In this document: piece after piece, positions 26,966-36,579 of the stretch
Layout of the letters: each line of letters opens with the position of its first letter
Position numbering within the stretch: position 1 is the stretch's first letter
Origin: an uncultured bacterium
Lineage (GTDB): Bacteria > Verrucomicrobiota > Kiritimatiellia > RFP12 > UBA1067
Direction: 5' to 3'
Length of the DNA: 57,977 nt
NCBI GenBank assembly: GCA_903935195.1
Contig: CAIZQW010000151.1
Location: 1 to 57,977, forward strand
Position numbers and translations under genes: made by a program
Notes under the pieces: generated by a model
The model's input: only the letters and a program-made list of their open reading frames with translations
Told to the model about the DNA's origin: nothing
The model's database searches: none

Positions 26966-28348
26966 TCAATGTCCCGCAGTTTCGGTGCTGTCCGAGCTCG
27001 GTTTCCCGATGCCACGAAACTGAAAACCTATTTGTTTCAGTTTTACAGCATCAAGACAATTACGGGCGTCAAAGCAAAATGCGGGTTTCCGCATCACCTT
27101 AAAGATTCGTTCGTAATCAAGCGTCTTGAAGAGATCCCATTCCGTCAGTACGACAATCGCGTCAGCGTCCTTGGCTGCCTCATAGGGGTCGGCGGTGAAG
27201 ACGATATTCCCCGGGTACCCTTTTAAATCTTCTTGCGCATGGGTCAATGCTTTCGGGTCTGTAATCGCCAGTTGCGCATGTTCTTCCAGCAACATATGGC
27301 AAATCGCAATGGCGGGCGATTCACGCGTGTCCCCGGTATTGGCCTTAAAGGCAAATCCGAAGATCGCAATCTTCTTGTTGGCTACTGTATTGAACATCGT
27401 CTTCAGGATGTTGCTCAGCAGGCGTTCCTGTTGGTAGTCATTGATCAAAACCACCTGACGCCAATAGTCAGCCACTTTCTGAAGTCCATACGACTCGCAC
27501 ATATAAACCAGATTAAGAATATCCTTCTTAAAACAAGAACCACCAAAACCAGGTCCCGACTTCAGAAAGGCGGGGCCGATGCGTTTATCCAAGCCCATGG
27601 CCATCGCGACTTCATCGATATCAGCGCCTGTTTCTTCGCATAAGGCTGAAAACGCATTGATGGAGCTGATCCGTTGCGCCAACATGGCATTAGCAGCCAG
27701 CTTTGTAAGTTCGCTGGACCAGACATTGGTGGTCAGTATTTTTTCGCGCGGAACCCAAGCTGCATAGATGTCAGCAATACGTTCGACAGCCTTGAGTCCT
27801 TCAGGTGTTTGGTGACCGCCAATCAGCACGCGATCCGGTTGTTCCAAATCACGAATGGCACTGCCTTCGGCCAGAAACTCGGGATTGGAGATCACATCAA
27901 AATGATATTCCTTATGTTCGCTCAAAATGCGTTCCATAGCCGTGGCGGTACGCACGGGAAGCGTGCACTTCTCGACGACAATCTTATCCCCGTTTGCAGC
28001 GGCAGCTATGTTCCGTGCTGTGGCCTCCCAGTACTGCAGATCTGACGCGTAGCCTGCACCGCGTCCAAAGGTCTTTGTCGGCGTGTTGACCCCGACAAAA
28101 ATAATATCGCAAGCCTTTATTGCCTCAACGCTGTTCGTGCTGAAAAAAAGGTTTTTGCCACGATATTTTTTAACTAGCTCATCAAGGCCAGGCTCGTAAA
28201 TAGGCAAGTGGTCTGAATTCCAGGCATCAATCCGTTTTTGATTGATGTCGACAACCATGATGGTGCGATCAGGGCAGTATTTCGCGATGACGGCCATGGT
28301 GGGCCCGCCAATATAACCAGCTCCAATACAACAAATGTTTTTATTCAT
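26966..28348 (-). CDS. ugd: UDP-glucose 6-dehydrogenase
   Basis: Oxidises UDP-glucose twice with NAD to UDP-glucuronate. The 460-residue protein has the Rossmann GAGYIGGPT motif at 9-17, the NPEFLAEG loop, Lys216 in [19 protein letters not shown], and the catalytic Cys272 in [10 protein letters not shown]. Length and motifs ([18 protein letters not shown]) resemble the animal-type enzyme more than the shorter enterobacterial Ugd; this type is also known in bacteria. Start ATG 28348 has AAAGGAAA upstream; the frame is open to 28435, into the upstream gene. It begins 17 bp after the uxs stop, so the pair is an operon giving UDP-xylose. Confidence 0.93.
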   Translation of the reverse strand: MNKNICCIGAGYIGGPTMAVIAKYCPDRTIMVVDINQKRIDAWNSDHLPIYEPGLDELVKKYRGKNLFFSTNSVEAIKACDIIFVGVNTPTKTFGRGAGYASDLQYWEATARNIAAAANGDKIVVEKCTLPVRTATAMERILSEHKEYHFDVISNPEFLAEGSAIRDLEQPDRVLIGGHQTPEGLKAVERIADIYAAWVPREKILTTNVWSSELTKLAANAMLAQRISSINAFSALCEETGADIDEVAMAMGLDKRIGPAFLKSGPGFGGSCFKKDILNLVYMCESYGLQKVADYWRQVVLINDYQQERLLSNILKTMFNTVANKKIAIFGFAFKANTGDTRESPAIAICHMLLEEHAQLAITDPKALTHAQEDLKGYPGNIVFTADPYEAAKDADAIVVLTEWDLFKTLDYERIFKVMRKPAFCFDARNCLDAVKLKQIGFQFRGIGKPSSDSTETAGH

Positions 28349-28365
28349 AGTTTCCTTTCGAGATG

Positions 28366-29340
28366 TTACATGCGTTGAGAAAAGTAGGCAATGGTTTTGG
28401 ATAGTCCCTCTTGAAGGGGGACACGAGGGTGCCACTGGAGAAGCTCTGCTGCAAGCCTAATGTCAGGCTTGCGACGACGCGGATCGTCTTTCGGTAACGG
28501 AAGATAGACGCATCTGCTCACACAGCCGGGAATAAGCTTCATAATCTCTTCGGCTAATTGGAGGATGGTATATTCATCCGGGTTGCCAACATTGATGACG
28601 GGGATGCGCATACCCCGTTTTTCGAAAAAGGCCTGGACCGTTTCTGAAGGCAACCCCATGAACATGACCATCGCGTCCACCAAGTCATCGACATACTGGA
28701 AACTGCGCGTCTGATCGCCTTCGCCATATAGGGTGATGTCCCTGCCGCGAAGTGCCTGCAGGATAAAGTTACTAATCACGCGTCCGTCTTGCTGATGCAT
28801 ATAAGGGCCATACGTGTTGAAAATACGAATCATCCGAACATCAATGCCATATTCACGCGCATAATCGGCACACAGGGTTTCGGACGCACGTTTTCCTTCA
28901 TCATAGCAACTGCGAATCCCAATCGGGTTGACATGCCCCCAATAGCTTTCCGGTTGAGGATGGATTTCAGGGTCACCATAGATCTCCGATGTAGAGGTAT
29001 GAAAGACGCGCGCTTTTGTTTTTAGCGCAAGTTCAAGGACATTCATGGTGCCAAGAAAAGAGGTCTTCAGTGTCTCAACGGGATTACGCTGGTAATGAAT
29101 CGGAGATGCCGGACACGCTAGATTGTAGATTTCGTCAAACTGTCCCCAGAAGGGTTGCGTGACATCATGAAGGACAAAACTAAAACGATGGTTGTCTTGA
29201 AGATCATAAATGTTCGACCGCGTACCTGTGAAAAGATTATCCAACACCGTCACTTCGTCACCTCGTGCGATGAGCCGACGTGCCAGATGGGAACCGATGA
29301 ACCCTGCGCCACCCGTGATTAAGATTTTTTTCACTAGCAT
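28366..29340 (-). CDS. UDP-glucuronate decarboxylase (UDP-xylose synthase)
   Basis: Converts UDP-glucuronate to UDP-xylose with bound NAD. It is an extended SDR enzyme of 324 residues: GGAGFIGSH at about 10-18, [20 protein letters not shown] (a UXS hallmark), [10 protein letters not shown], the YxxxK pair in [10 protein letters not shown] and the substrate-binding [10 protein letters not shown]. This sequence pattern separates it from GalE and from dTDP-glucose dehydratase. It precedes ugd by 17 bp on the same strand, so two successive steps are co-expressed, the decarboxylase first. UDP-xylose may serve surface polysaccharide or protein glycosylation; no glycosyltransferase is nearby. Confidence 0.93.
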   Translation of the reverse strand: MLVKKILITGGAGFIGSHLARRLIARGDEVTVLDNLFTGTRSNIYDLQDNHRFSFVLHDVTQPFWGQFDEIYNLACPASPIHYQRNPVETLKTSFLGTMNVLELALKTKARVFHTSTSEIYGDPEIHPQPESYWGHVNPIGIRSCYDEGKRASETLCADYAREYGIDVRMIRIFNTYGPYMHQQDGRVISNFILQALRGRDITLYGEGDQTRSFQYVDDLVDAMVMFMGLPSETVQAFFEKRGMRIPVINVGNPDEYTILQLAEEIMKLIPGCVSRCVYLPLPKDDPRRRKPDIRLAAELLQWHPRVPLQEGLSKTIAYFSQRM

Positions 29341-29720
29341 CTCGTAGGTTGTGATAATGTTCAGTTTTCCAGACCGTCGAACCTCGTACCAATAGGCTCA
29401 TGAAAATAAAAAGTCAAGCCAACGAGGGTCAAAATGGATAACACGCAAGAAAACTAATAGCGACAGTATACGCCACAGTCAGCCAGATTGTCCAGTGGAT
29501 TTCCAGTAATTGCAAGGCGCATAATTTAAAAAATGGAAGCAGCAGTTGGCAGCCTTCTTCGCCAAGGCTACGGCGGCTAAAGTAGCAGTTGGCAGTTGCC
29601 AATGCAGGAGCGACATGAGGGACGGGAGTGACAAAAGGGACATGAGGGATCGAGAAAGTTCTTGAAACTTGTGAGGTGCTAAAAGGAAATGAACGCGCAA
29701 CAATTCAAACCATTGAACGA
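29341..29720. other. Gap between uxs and the RhuM remnant
   Basis: No intact gene is seen. The left end holds the candidate uxs promoter. 29535-29660 is word-repeat DNA: GCAGTTGGCAG twice, CTTCGCCAAGGCTACGGCGG (29555-29574, exact copy of 22071-22090) and iterated GACATGAGGGA/GACGGGAGTGA words. Confidence 0.55.
29389..29417 (-). promoter_or_regulatory. Candidate promoter of the uxs-ugd operon
   Basis: On the minus strand TTGACT (29417-29412), 17 bp, then TATTGG (29394-29389), about 50 bp upstream of the uxs ATG. The -35 box is good and the -10 box weak. Confidence 0.35.
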
Positions 29721-30086
29721 ATGAAAGCAAAAGCTAGCATAAATGCCAATGAGCACCCATTAGTCCTCTTCACCTCAAAGGATGGGGCGGTGACGGTTCC
29801 TGCAACATTGGAAAGAGAAACAGTCTGGTTGTCACAAGGCCAGATGTACGCGCTTTTTGGCAAAGAGCGTTCAGTCATCACCAAACACATCCGGAATGCG
29901 ATCAATGAAGGTGAAATTGCCGAGGATCAAGTATGTGCAAATTTTGCACATACTGCATCTGACGGCAAAATATATTAGGTTGTCTTCTACAACCTCGACG
30001 TCATAATCTCCGAATCCAACCCAGTTGAACGCGAATTGATGGTCAACCTCGTCATGACCTTTCTGATCGAGGACAAAGGGTCATAA
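29721..30086 (+). pseudogene. RhuM-family protein remnant with an in-frame stop
   Basis: The frame reads PLVLFTSKDGAVTVPATLERETVWLSQGQMYALFGKERSVITKHIRNAINEGEI..VCANFAHTASDGKIY, which is the conserved N-terminal region of RhuM-like proteins (often linked to mobile or virulence islands, about 330 residues when whole). TAG at 29976-29978 replaces the expected Gln; the same frame then continues with VVFYNLDVIIS, clearly RhuM, before switching to unfamiliar sequence (ESNPVERELMVNLV) and ending at 30086. So it has both a nonsense change and a large deletion or rearrangement. It lies next to repeat DNA. Confidence 0.75.
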
Positions 30087-30281
30087 GCAACCCCTCGACC
30101 GCTTTGGAGTAGGTTGTAGGGGTTTAGACTGTAGGCGTTTAGGTTGCCTCCTTCGTCAGTTGGCTTCCACTTTCGCGAATACGGCTACGGAGGACGAGGA
30201 CGTGACGGTGCGCAGGCGAAATCGGTGTGGCCAAGGATTCACAGGGAGTCCCCGTCGGCCGTGGCTGGCATATCATGGGAA

Positions 30282-33200
30282 CTAGGATTTATTGAGAGTC
30301 TTCTTTGTGAACAGGGTATAGCAGAGTGGTAGAATAGTGATGGTCAGGATGCCAGCCATGATGACCCCTCCGACGGAGGCAATGCCGATGCCTGCGCGAT
30401 TTTCGGCGCCGAGTCCAGTGTCAATAGCGAGGGGAAGCATACCGAGCCCAGAGGCCAAGACAACCATCAGCACAGGACGGAACTGATCCACCAGCGCGGC
30501 GAACATGGCGTCGCGACGGGCCATACCTTCTTGAATCAAGTGTCCCATCTTGTCTACAATCAGGATAGCTGCGTTCACGACAATGCCAATCAGCATGAGG
30601 ATGCCGAGAAGGACCAGAATACTGAAGTTGCTCCCCGTGACAAAGAGGCTGATGAGAACGCCCATTAAGCCCATGGGTAACGTGATCAGGACGAGCAGGG
30701 GACGACTCCATGACTCCAAGATGGCACAGAGGGTGAGTAGGGTCAGGAAGGCTGCCAGCAGGATGGCCTCTCCAAAATCTGCATTCGTCTCTGCCATCTG
30801 CTTCTCATCGCCACCGGCCTCTAGTTTGTAACCTGCTGGAACGAGATTTTTCTGTCGAACCTGTTGACGCAGTTGCTCGCCGACCTCGCTCACGGTTGAG
30901 CCTTTTGTGACATCGCCCAGAATCTTCGCGCCGCGCATCTTGTTGTAGCGGTAGATCTGAATTGTCGTATAGGAATCTACAATGTCAGCGACTGTCTCAA
31001 GGGGGATCGGCCTCCCGGGAGTTCCTGGTAGAAGAAATTGTGCGATTTGCGGTTTTCCCTCACGCTCGGCAAGCTTGACTCGAATCTTGTAGGTACGGTC
31101 ACCTTTTCGATAGTCGGCTACCTGTAAGCCATCAATGTTCGCCCGCATCAGGCTTGCCAGAGAAGCAGGGGGTATCTTTAAGTCTGCGAGGACGGCACGT
31201 TTAGGTAAAATTCGGATTTCCGGCTTGGGGTCACGGACAGTGGACTCCACGGTCTCCACGATCGGGAGGCTTTGTGCCGCTTCTGCAATAGCAGTGGAGG
31301 CGGTGGAGATTGTCTTTAACTCGTCTCCCGTTAAAATATATTCAATGCCATACGAGCGGTTGCCCATGGCATCCGAAACGCCGGCGCTGATACGACAGTC
31401 GGTCTCAGAGGCGAGGAGTTTTCGGATCTCCTGAGCACGGTCAAAGATGTCCCAGGAACGTTGGAACTTCGGTACACAGAAGAGTTCAATCTGTCCAAGG
31501 TAGACGCCAGTGTTGGCTTGTCCTGCTGTTGCGAGTGCGGATCCGACGGTCACTAGGATATGTTCGTTCCCTGGCAACTCTGAAATCCGCTTGGCTATAC
31601 CTTCGATGCGCTTGACAGAGGCGTCGAGATCGTAATAGGGCGGTAGTTCGACGCGGATCGTCATGCGGCCCTGGTCTTCGACTTCAATGAAGTTAAAGCC
31701 GATACGCCCTCCGCAGAACTTCATGGTGAGAAAGAACGCACCAATGAAGCCAAGGACAATCAGCAGGTTGATGGTCCGACTTGCTGCAAGGTGTCGCAAG
31801 AGATTGGTGAGCAAGATGCCTACATTCTGAAGCCAGCGGTCATGTGCTTTTGCAATGCGGAGGAAGATTGTCTGCTTGCGCTTACTGGCGGGTTCGAGCA
31901 AGAGGGCTGAAAGGATCGGTGTTAGTGTAAAACTGATCAGGATGGAGACTGCGTTGACGATCAGCGTGGTGATGGCGAAGGGAGCCAGGAAGCGACCGGC
32001 CAGGCTCGTCATCATGGCAATCGGGAACATCACGACAACATTCGTGCCCGCTGAAGCCAACACGGCGACGGTCATCTCCGAGGTGCCAATACGGGCGGCC
32101 TCCCAGTGGTCATCCATGGTCTCAAATTTCGAGAAGATGTTTTCAAGCACGACGATGGAATTGGAGACCAAGACGCCTGTTGAGAGTCCGATGGCCATCA
32201 ACGTCACGACATTGAGTGATTGTCCTGTAATATACATGAAGAAGAGGCTGATCACCATGGTGATCGGCATGGTGATGCCGACGATGATCGTGGTTCGGAT
32301 ATTAAAAAGGAAGAGGAAGAGGATTGTGGCGCAGAGGATAATGGCACTGAAAATACTGGTGAAGGTCGAGTCCACGACCGCTTGAATCGTAGCAGCATCA
32401 TCCGAGACCCACTGGAGTTCCATGCCAGAGGGAAGCGTAGCGAGAACCTCGTCAAAGCGCCGCCGGGTTTCATTGACAACGGCTACAGTATTTCCTTCAG
32501 CCTTTTTGATCACCTTGATGATGATCCCTTTCTTTCCATCGAGGGAGGCGCGTTCACGGACCTCTTTTGAGGCTTGTCGGATCGTGGCAAGGTCGCCCAG
32601 TTTCAACCGACGGCCTTCCGTAGTCGCGACTTCGATATTGGCAATGTCGGGAATGGACTGGTACTCCGCATCAAAACGAACCGAGAGTTCACCGCCGTCC
32701 TCCCGAATATTGCCGGAGGGCAGATTCAAGACACCGGCTTGGAGGGCTGAGCAAATTTCTAGGCTGGTCAAGCCTGCGGCCGCAAGCTTCTCACGGTGAA
32801 GTTCGATCCAGACTTCCCGTTCGTTACCACCGATCACCTTTACTGAGCCGACACCTGGCACGGTTGCAAAGCGGTCAGAAAGTTGATTGTCTGCATATTC
32901 ATACAGATCATCCAAGGGAGCGCTACCCGTCAGGAAGAGGTTTACAATGGGTATCGCGTTGATGTTCACCTTCTGGATGACGGGGCGGTCCGCATCTTTG
33001 GGAAGGTCCGCTAAAACGCCATCCAGCTTCTCGCGGATGTCCTGCGCTGCGACATCAATATCCACCGACAGATTAAATTCCAGTTGGACCTGACTGATGT
33101 TTTCCATGCTGGACGATTCAATCGTCTTCAGACCATCAATGCCGGAGATCGCGTCCTCAATGCGCTTGGTAATATCCTTCTCAATATCTTCTGGCGAGGC

Positions 33201-33359
33201 GCCGACCCACGTGGTAAGAATGACCGCGTAGGGGATGTCCACCGCTGGCATCTGTTCTAGTGGAATCTTGCGATAGGAATTTAATCCCAAGGCAATCAGT
33301 GCGATGAGCAGGCACGTAATGGCAATGGGACGTTTTGTTGAGGCAGTTGCTAAAAACAT
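30282..33359 (-). CDS. RND-family efflux permease (AcrB/HAE type)
   Basis: Inner-membrane proton-driven exporter that works with an adaptor and an outer-membrane channel. The protein of about 1,025 residues has the RND layout: the first TM helix at FLATASTKRPIAITCLLIALIALG, a large periplasmic loop, six TM helices from about 330, a second loop and a final TM block. The start QMPAVDIPYAVILTTWVGASPEDIE and the TM4-area GLSTGVLVSNSIVVLENI (with acid residues typical of HAE permeases) fit. ATG 33359 with GGAG 5-8 bp upstream is preferred over ATG 33386. It is the last gene of the marR-OMF-adaptor-permease operon. Drug specificity cannot be told. Confidence 0.9.
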   Translation of the reverse strand: MFLATASTKRPIAITCLLIALIALGLNSYRKIPLEQMPAVDIPYAVILTTWVGASPEDIEKDITKRIEDAISGIDGLKTIESSSMENISQVQLEFNLSVDIDVAAQDIREKLDGVLADLPKDADRPVIQKVNINAIPIVNLFLTGSAPLDDLYEYADNQLSDRFATVPGVGSVKVIGGNEREVWIELHREKLAAAGLTSLEICSALQAGVLNLPSGNIREDGGELSVRFDAEYQSIPDIANIEVATTEGRRLKLGDLATIRQASKEVRERASLDGKKGIIIKVIKKAEGNTVAVVNETRRRFDEVLATLPSGMELQWVSDDAATIQAVVDSTFTSIFSAIILCATILFLFLFNIRTTIIVGITMPITMVISLFFMYITGQSLNVVTLMAIGLSTGVLVSNSIVVLENIFSKFETMDDHWEAARIGTSEMTVAVLASAGTNVVVMFPIAMMTSLAGRFLAPFAITTLIVNAVSILISFTLTPILSALLLEPASKRKQTIFLRIAKAHDRWLQNVGILLTNLLRHLAASRTINLLIVLGFIGAFFLTMKFCGGRIGFNFIEVEDQGRMTIRVELPPYYDLDASVKRIEGIAKRISELPGNEHILVTVGSALATAGQANTGVYLGQIELFCVPKFQRSWDIFDRAQEIRKLLASETDCRISAGVSDAMGNRSYGIEYILTGDELKTISTASTAIAEAAQSLPIVETVESTVRDPKPEIRILPKRAVLADLKIPPASLASLMRANIDGLQVADYRKGDRTYKIRVKLAEREGKPQIAQFLLPGTPGRPIPLETVADIVDSYTTIQIYRYNKMRGAKILGDVTKGSTVSEVGEQLRQQVRQKNLVPAGYKLEAGGDEKQMAETNADFGEAILLAAFLTLLTLCAILESWSRPLLVLITLPMGLMGVLISLFVTGSNFSILVLLGILMLIGIVVNAAILIVDKMGHLIQEGMARRDAMFAALVDQFRPVLMVVLASGLGMLPLAIDTGLGAENRAGIGIASVGGVIMAGILTITILPLCYTLFTKKTLNKS

Positions 33360-33390
33360 GGGTACTCCAGATAAAGGGGGTGACAACTAA

Positions 33391-34539
33391 CTATTTTAGA
33401 ATTGTGACGGCTAACCCTTCGCGCAGTTGCGATTGTCCCTCGGTGACAACGGTTTCGTTCTCCTCAAGACCTGCGACAATGGCGGTCCAACCATCATGGC
33501 TCAATCCTGTTTTCACCTTCTTCAATGTGACTTTTCCCTCTTTTGCGACGAAGAGTGCGGGAGAATCATTTCGAATCAACAGCGCGGTGGAAGGTACGGC
33601 AAGCGACCGACGTTTTTCAAAGACAACGGTTATTTCCGCCATGGTGCCTGCGATAGCTTCCGGGGCGTCCACCTTGCCTTTAATCTCGAAGGTGCGCAGG
33701 GTTGTGTCGATAACAGGGCTGCGATAGGTCACGCGAAAGGTTCCCGCCTCCTTTCCTGCAATCTTAAGCTGGGCCTCTGTTGCCCCCGGAACAACATCTC
33801 TATAATAGGCGGCTGGCAAAAACGCGACGGCCTCAAGTGACGACGGGTTTTCAATGCGAAGGATCACTTCTCCGATAGGAACCTGTTCGCCTGGCTCTTT
33901 GCGACGGAGGGTGACAATGCCGGAGAGAGGGGCAACGCTTTTAGTGTCATTCAGATTTTTTCGGCTGATCTCCAGGGTTGCGGTCGCCTGTCGGACCTGG
34001 CTCTCCGCGAGACCGACTTGCGCCTTTGAAACAGCGAGACCGACCTTGGCCTGTTCATGTTGAAGTTGATGAAGTTCAAATTCGTTATCAGTCACTCGCC
34101 CGTCCTTGTGGAGACGCTGAAAGCGTTCAAAATCACGTGCGACCTTTGTGGCCTCGGCCTCGGCTTTTCCCTGCGAGGCTTTTGCGACCTCCAGTGATGC
34201 TTGAGTCACCGCGCGTTGTTGTTCCGCGGAGGTTAATTCATTTTGGAGAGAGAGCGAGTCTAACTGAAAAAGAACACTCGTGTTGGCCTCCACGCGATCT
34301 CCTTCATCTACGTAGATTGCGTCGATATTTCCCGCAAGGCGCGAGGCGACGTTCGCAATCTGTTTGGCTTCAATATTGCCTTGAACCGTGAGCCGACGTT
34401 CAAAGGTACGGGGGAGGGCAGTGACGGTGCGTACAACAATTGACGTTTCTGTTTTCCGCGATGTCTTTGAATCTTCATTTTTGTTGCTGCAACCACCCCA
34501 GGTAGTCACGAGCAGTGCGAGGAGAATGTTTTTTTTCAT
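33391..34539 (-). CDS. RND efflux periplasmic adaptor lipoprotein
   Basis: Membrane-fusion protein linking the RND permease to the outer-membrane channel. The 382-residue protein has a lipoprotein signal ending at Cys17 (TTWGGC), a lipoyl/barrel-sandwich half (ANVASRLAGNIDAIYVDEGDRVEA), a helical hairpin rich in Ala, Glu and Gln (about 95-170), the second lipoyl half (APLSGIVTLRRKEPGEQVPIGEVIL) and a C-terminal beta-barrel/MP domain. It starts 13 bp after the OMF gene and precedes the permease by about 31 bp. Confidence 0.9.
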   Translation of the reverse strand: MKKNILLALLVTTWGGCSNKNEDSKTSRKTETSIVVRTVTALPRTFERRLTVQGNIEAKQIANVASRLAGNIDAIYVDEGDRVEANTSVLFQLDSLSLQNELTSAEQQRAVTQASLEVAKASQGKAEAEATKVARDFERFQRLHKDGRVTDNEFELHQLQHEQAKVGLAVSKAQVGLAESQVRQATATLEISRKNLNDTKSVAPLSGIVTLRRKEPGEQVPIGEVILRIENPSSLEAVAFLPAAYYRDVVPGATEAQLKIAGKEAGTFRVTYRSPVIDTTLRTFEIKGKVDAPEAIAGTMAEITVVFEKRRSLAVPSTALLIRNDSPALFVAKEGKVTLKKVKTGLSHDGWTAIVAGLEENETVVTEGQSQLREGLAVTILK

Positions 34540-34552
34540 AGGTAGTTCTTTC

Positions 34553-35947
34553 TTACTTGGTTAGTTCAGATTGTCCAGGGAGTTTAGTAATACCCATGGC
34601 GAGTTCAAGAGAGGAGAGGGCCATGCGTTCTAAATAGGTCGTCTGGATATACTGGATATGCGCGGTATCCATGGCTGCCAGTGCATCGAGCGCTTCGCTC
34701 TGAGGCAGGAGACCTTCTTTTGTCTTAGCGTCATAGGCTGTGAATTTCTCGCGTGCAACCTGATACGCTTGCTCTGCAACACGCCGGTTTTCGACAATAT
34801 CGTGAAAGGCGCCATCTGCAGTGAGAACACGGACGATGACGGAGAGGAAGGTAGCTTCGCGTTCGCGTTGGCTTTTGGTTCGTTCGGTTTTAGCGACCTG
34901 GAGATTGTTGTAATGTGCAAAGCCATTGAAGACCGTCCATGCCGCTGAAAATCCCGCCATCCACATCGAACTCGAAGAGGCGAGCTCTGGAAGCGTGGCG
35001 GCAAAGCTGGAGAGATCAACCCAGCGCAACTCCCCAAAGACGGCAAGGGTTGGAACAAACTTTGCAAAGGCTTGCCGTACTTGGTTCTCCCGTGCAACGA
35101 TCAGGCGATCTGCCAGTGAAAGCTCTGGATGGTTCATCAAGGCTGTGAGGACCATATCCTCGAGAGGTTCATCATGCTTTTGAATCGGGGTTAGCTGCGG
35201 GTCAAGCTGGAGCGGGGCAAGAGGGGAGAGCCCCATGGTTTGAAGAAAGGTCGCACGCAGGAGACCAGCCTGTCTTTTTGCATGACTGAGTTCTGCTGCG
35301 CGTGCTTCGGCGAGAAGCCGCGCTTGGTTGCGTTCCCATGTTGCTACAAAGCCCTCAGCGGCGAGACCTTCAATCCGATTCGTCAATGCCTGGGCTGCAA
35401 CGAGCTGAGATTCGAGTGCCTGGATCATGTCGAGCTGAAGACGAAGCTGGTAATATTGTACAGTCGTCTGAAGAATAATGTTTTGGCGTGTGTAGTTGGC
35501 GGCAAGCTCGGCGGAGGCATACCCATCGCAGGTGGCCCCATACAGGAACCATGTTGCGGGGGCGAAGACAGGCATGGTCACAGTTGCAACTGCCATTTGG
35601 AAATCCATATTCTTCGAACTGGGGATCATGTCAAACGTGTTGTAACCATACGATGCGGCAACTTGCGGTAGGAAGGCGGAAAAGGCGACGTTTTTATTGA
35701 GTTTTGCAAGGTGCGTGTCAAGATCAGCCAGCCGGATGGTATAGTTGTTGGTCAAGGCGATACGCAGGCAATTCTCTAAGGTGAGTGGCGCCGTTAATAG
35801 CCGCGCTTGCGCTTCCTGTAACTGCGCGCTAAATACCTGCGTCTGCTCTTTTCGTTCCTTGACAGGATCAAGGGTTGAGCACCCGTAAAAAAGTGCGGAG
35901 AAAAGAAAGAGAGTCAAAAGATTAAGGTGAAGGGGAATAGCTTTCAT
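34553..35947 (-). CDS. TolC-family outer-membrane efflux lipoprotein
   Basis: Outer-membrane channel of the tripartite pump. The 464-residue protein has a lipoprotein signal with Cys23 (LFYGC) and the OEP repeat pattern: LTLENCLRIALTNNYTIRLADLD near 55-77 and its second copy around ELSLADRLIVARENQVRQAFAKFVPTLAVFG. Long amphipathic helices follow. It starts 1 bp after the marR stop, so translation is probably coupled to the regulator. In most such operons the OMF gene comes last; here it is first after the regulator. Confidence 0.88.
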   Translation of the reverse strand: MKAIPLHLNLLTLFLFSALFYGCSTLDPVKERKEQTQVFSAQLQEAQARLLTAPLTLENCLRIALTNNYTIRLADLDTHLAKLNKNVAFSAFLPQVAASYGYNTFDMIPSSKNMDFQMAVATVTMPVFAPATWFLYGATCDGYASAELAANYTRQNIILQTTVQYYQLRLQLDMIQALESQLVAAQALTNRIEGLAAEGFVATWERNQARLLAEARAAELSHAKRQAGLLRATFLQTMGLSPLAPLQLDPQLTPIQKHDEPLEDMVLTALMNHPELSLADRLIVARENQVRQAFAKFVPTLAVFGELRWVDLSSFAATLPELASSSSMWMAGFSAAWTVFNGFAHYNNLQVAKTERTKSQREREATFLSVIVRVLTADGAFHDIVENRRVAEQAYQVAREKFTAYDAKTKEGLLPQSEALDALAAMDTAHIQYIQTTYLERMALSSLELAMGITKLPGQSELTK

Positions 35948-35948
35948 T

Positions 35949-36407
35949 TCAGAAATCCCGATTTAGTTGTGTCATCTGCTCTGCCATTTTTTCTGCGAGC
36001 GTTTTCAATTGTGTCCGTTCTTTCTCTGAAAAATTGTTGAAAGCCTGTATTTCAAAGAGGAGAAGTTTATCAAGTAAGGTTTTTGCAAGAGCTTGTCCTT
36101 TTGACGAGAGGACGATGATCTTCTTTCTGCGGTCCTCGGGATGGGGTGTGCGTGTGGCCAGGCCTTGTCGCTCTAAAGCATCCAGAACGAATGTCATGCT
36201 TTGTCGCGGGATATAGATGGCGTCAGCCAGTCTTGCTGGCTCGGCATCCTCAGGATGGACATAGAGATGAATCGTCGCGCCAGCCACGCTAAAGGGAAGC
36301 CCAGATTGATTCAAGTGGCCCACCATAGCGCTGTAGATCGTTCGCCAGACAGGGAGCATGCTCGTTGCCGGTAATGTCACCCCGTTACTCGTTTTAGCGT
36401 CAGTCAT
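35949..36407 (-). CDS. MarR-family transcriptional regulator
   Basis: A 152-residue winged-helix DNA-binding protein: helix-turn-helix region around ARLADAIYIPRQSMTFVLDALERQGLATRTPHPEDRRKKIIVLSSKGQAL, where the DRR..I.LS.KG wing is the MarR signature. It is the first gene of the efflux operon and likely represses it from the 172-bp divergent region upstream. The ligand is unknown. An AT-rich stretch (36424-36445, ATTGATT..ATAAT) is a possible operator, but the symmetry is poor. Confidence 0.85.
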   Translation of the reverse strand: MTDAKTSNGVTLPATSMLPVWRTIYSAMVGHLNQSGLPFSVAGATIHLYVHPEDAEPARLADAIYIPRQSMTFVLDALERQGLATRTPHPEDRRKKIIVLSSKGQALAKTLLDKLLLFEIQAFNNFSEKERTQLKTLAEKMAEQMTQLNRDF

Positions 36408-36579
36408 AAAATCTCCATTTATATTGATTAAGATAATACCATATCGGACTATTTAGGCAAGGAGCAATTTTTCTGAGGTTCCTTTTGAGCGTTTACTTTT
36501 TACCAGATGTATGGTACTTTTTAAGCTGTTTTCTTGTTAAGGGTCTAACGATTTACTCAACAAACAAAAAGGAGATCAA
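36408..36579. promoter_or_regulatory. Divergent regulatory gap, marR operon / cupin lipoprotein gene
   Basis: A 172-bp AT-rich spacer between divergently transcribed units. TACCATA at about 36438 and its complement TATGGTA at about 36512 form a spaced inverted pair. No clear sigma-70 promoter was found. AAAAAGGAG before 36580 is the ribosome site for the right-hand gene. Confidence 0.35.

Noticed and set aside
30087..30281. Possible small gene between the RhuM remnant and the RND permease
   Set aside because: Only a 62-codon frame without ribosome site or family resemblance is present.
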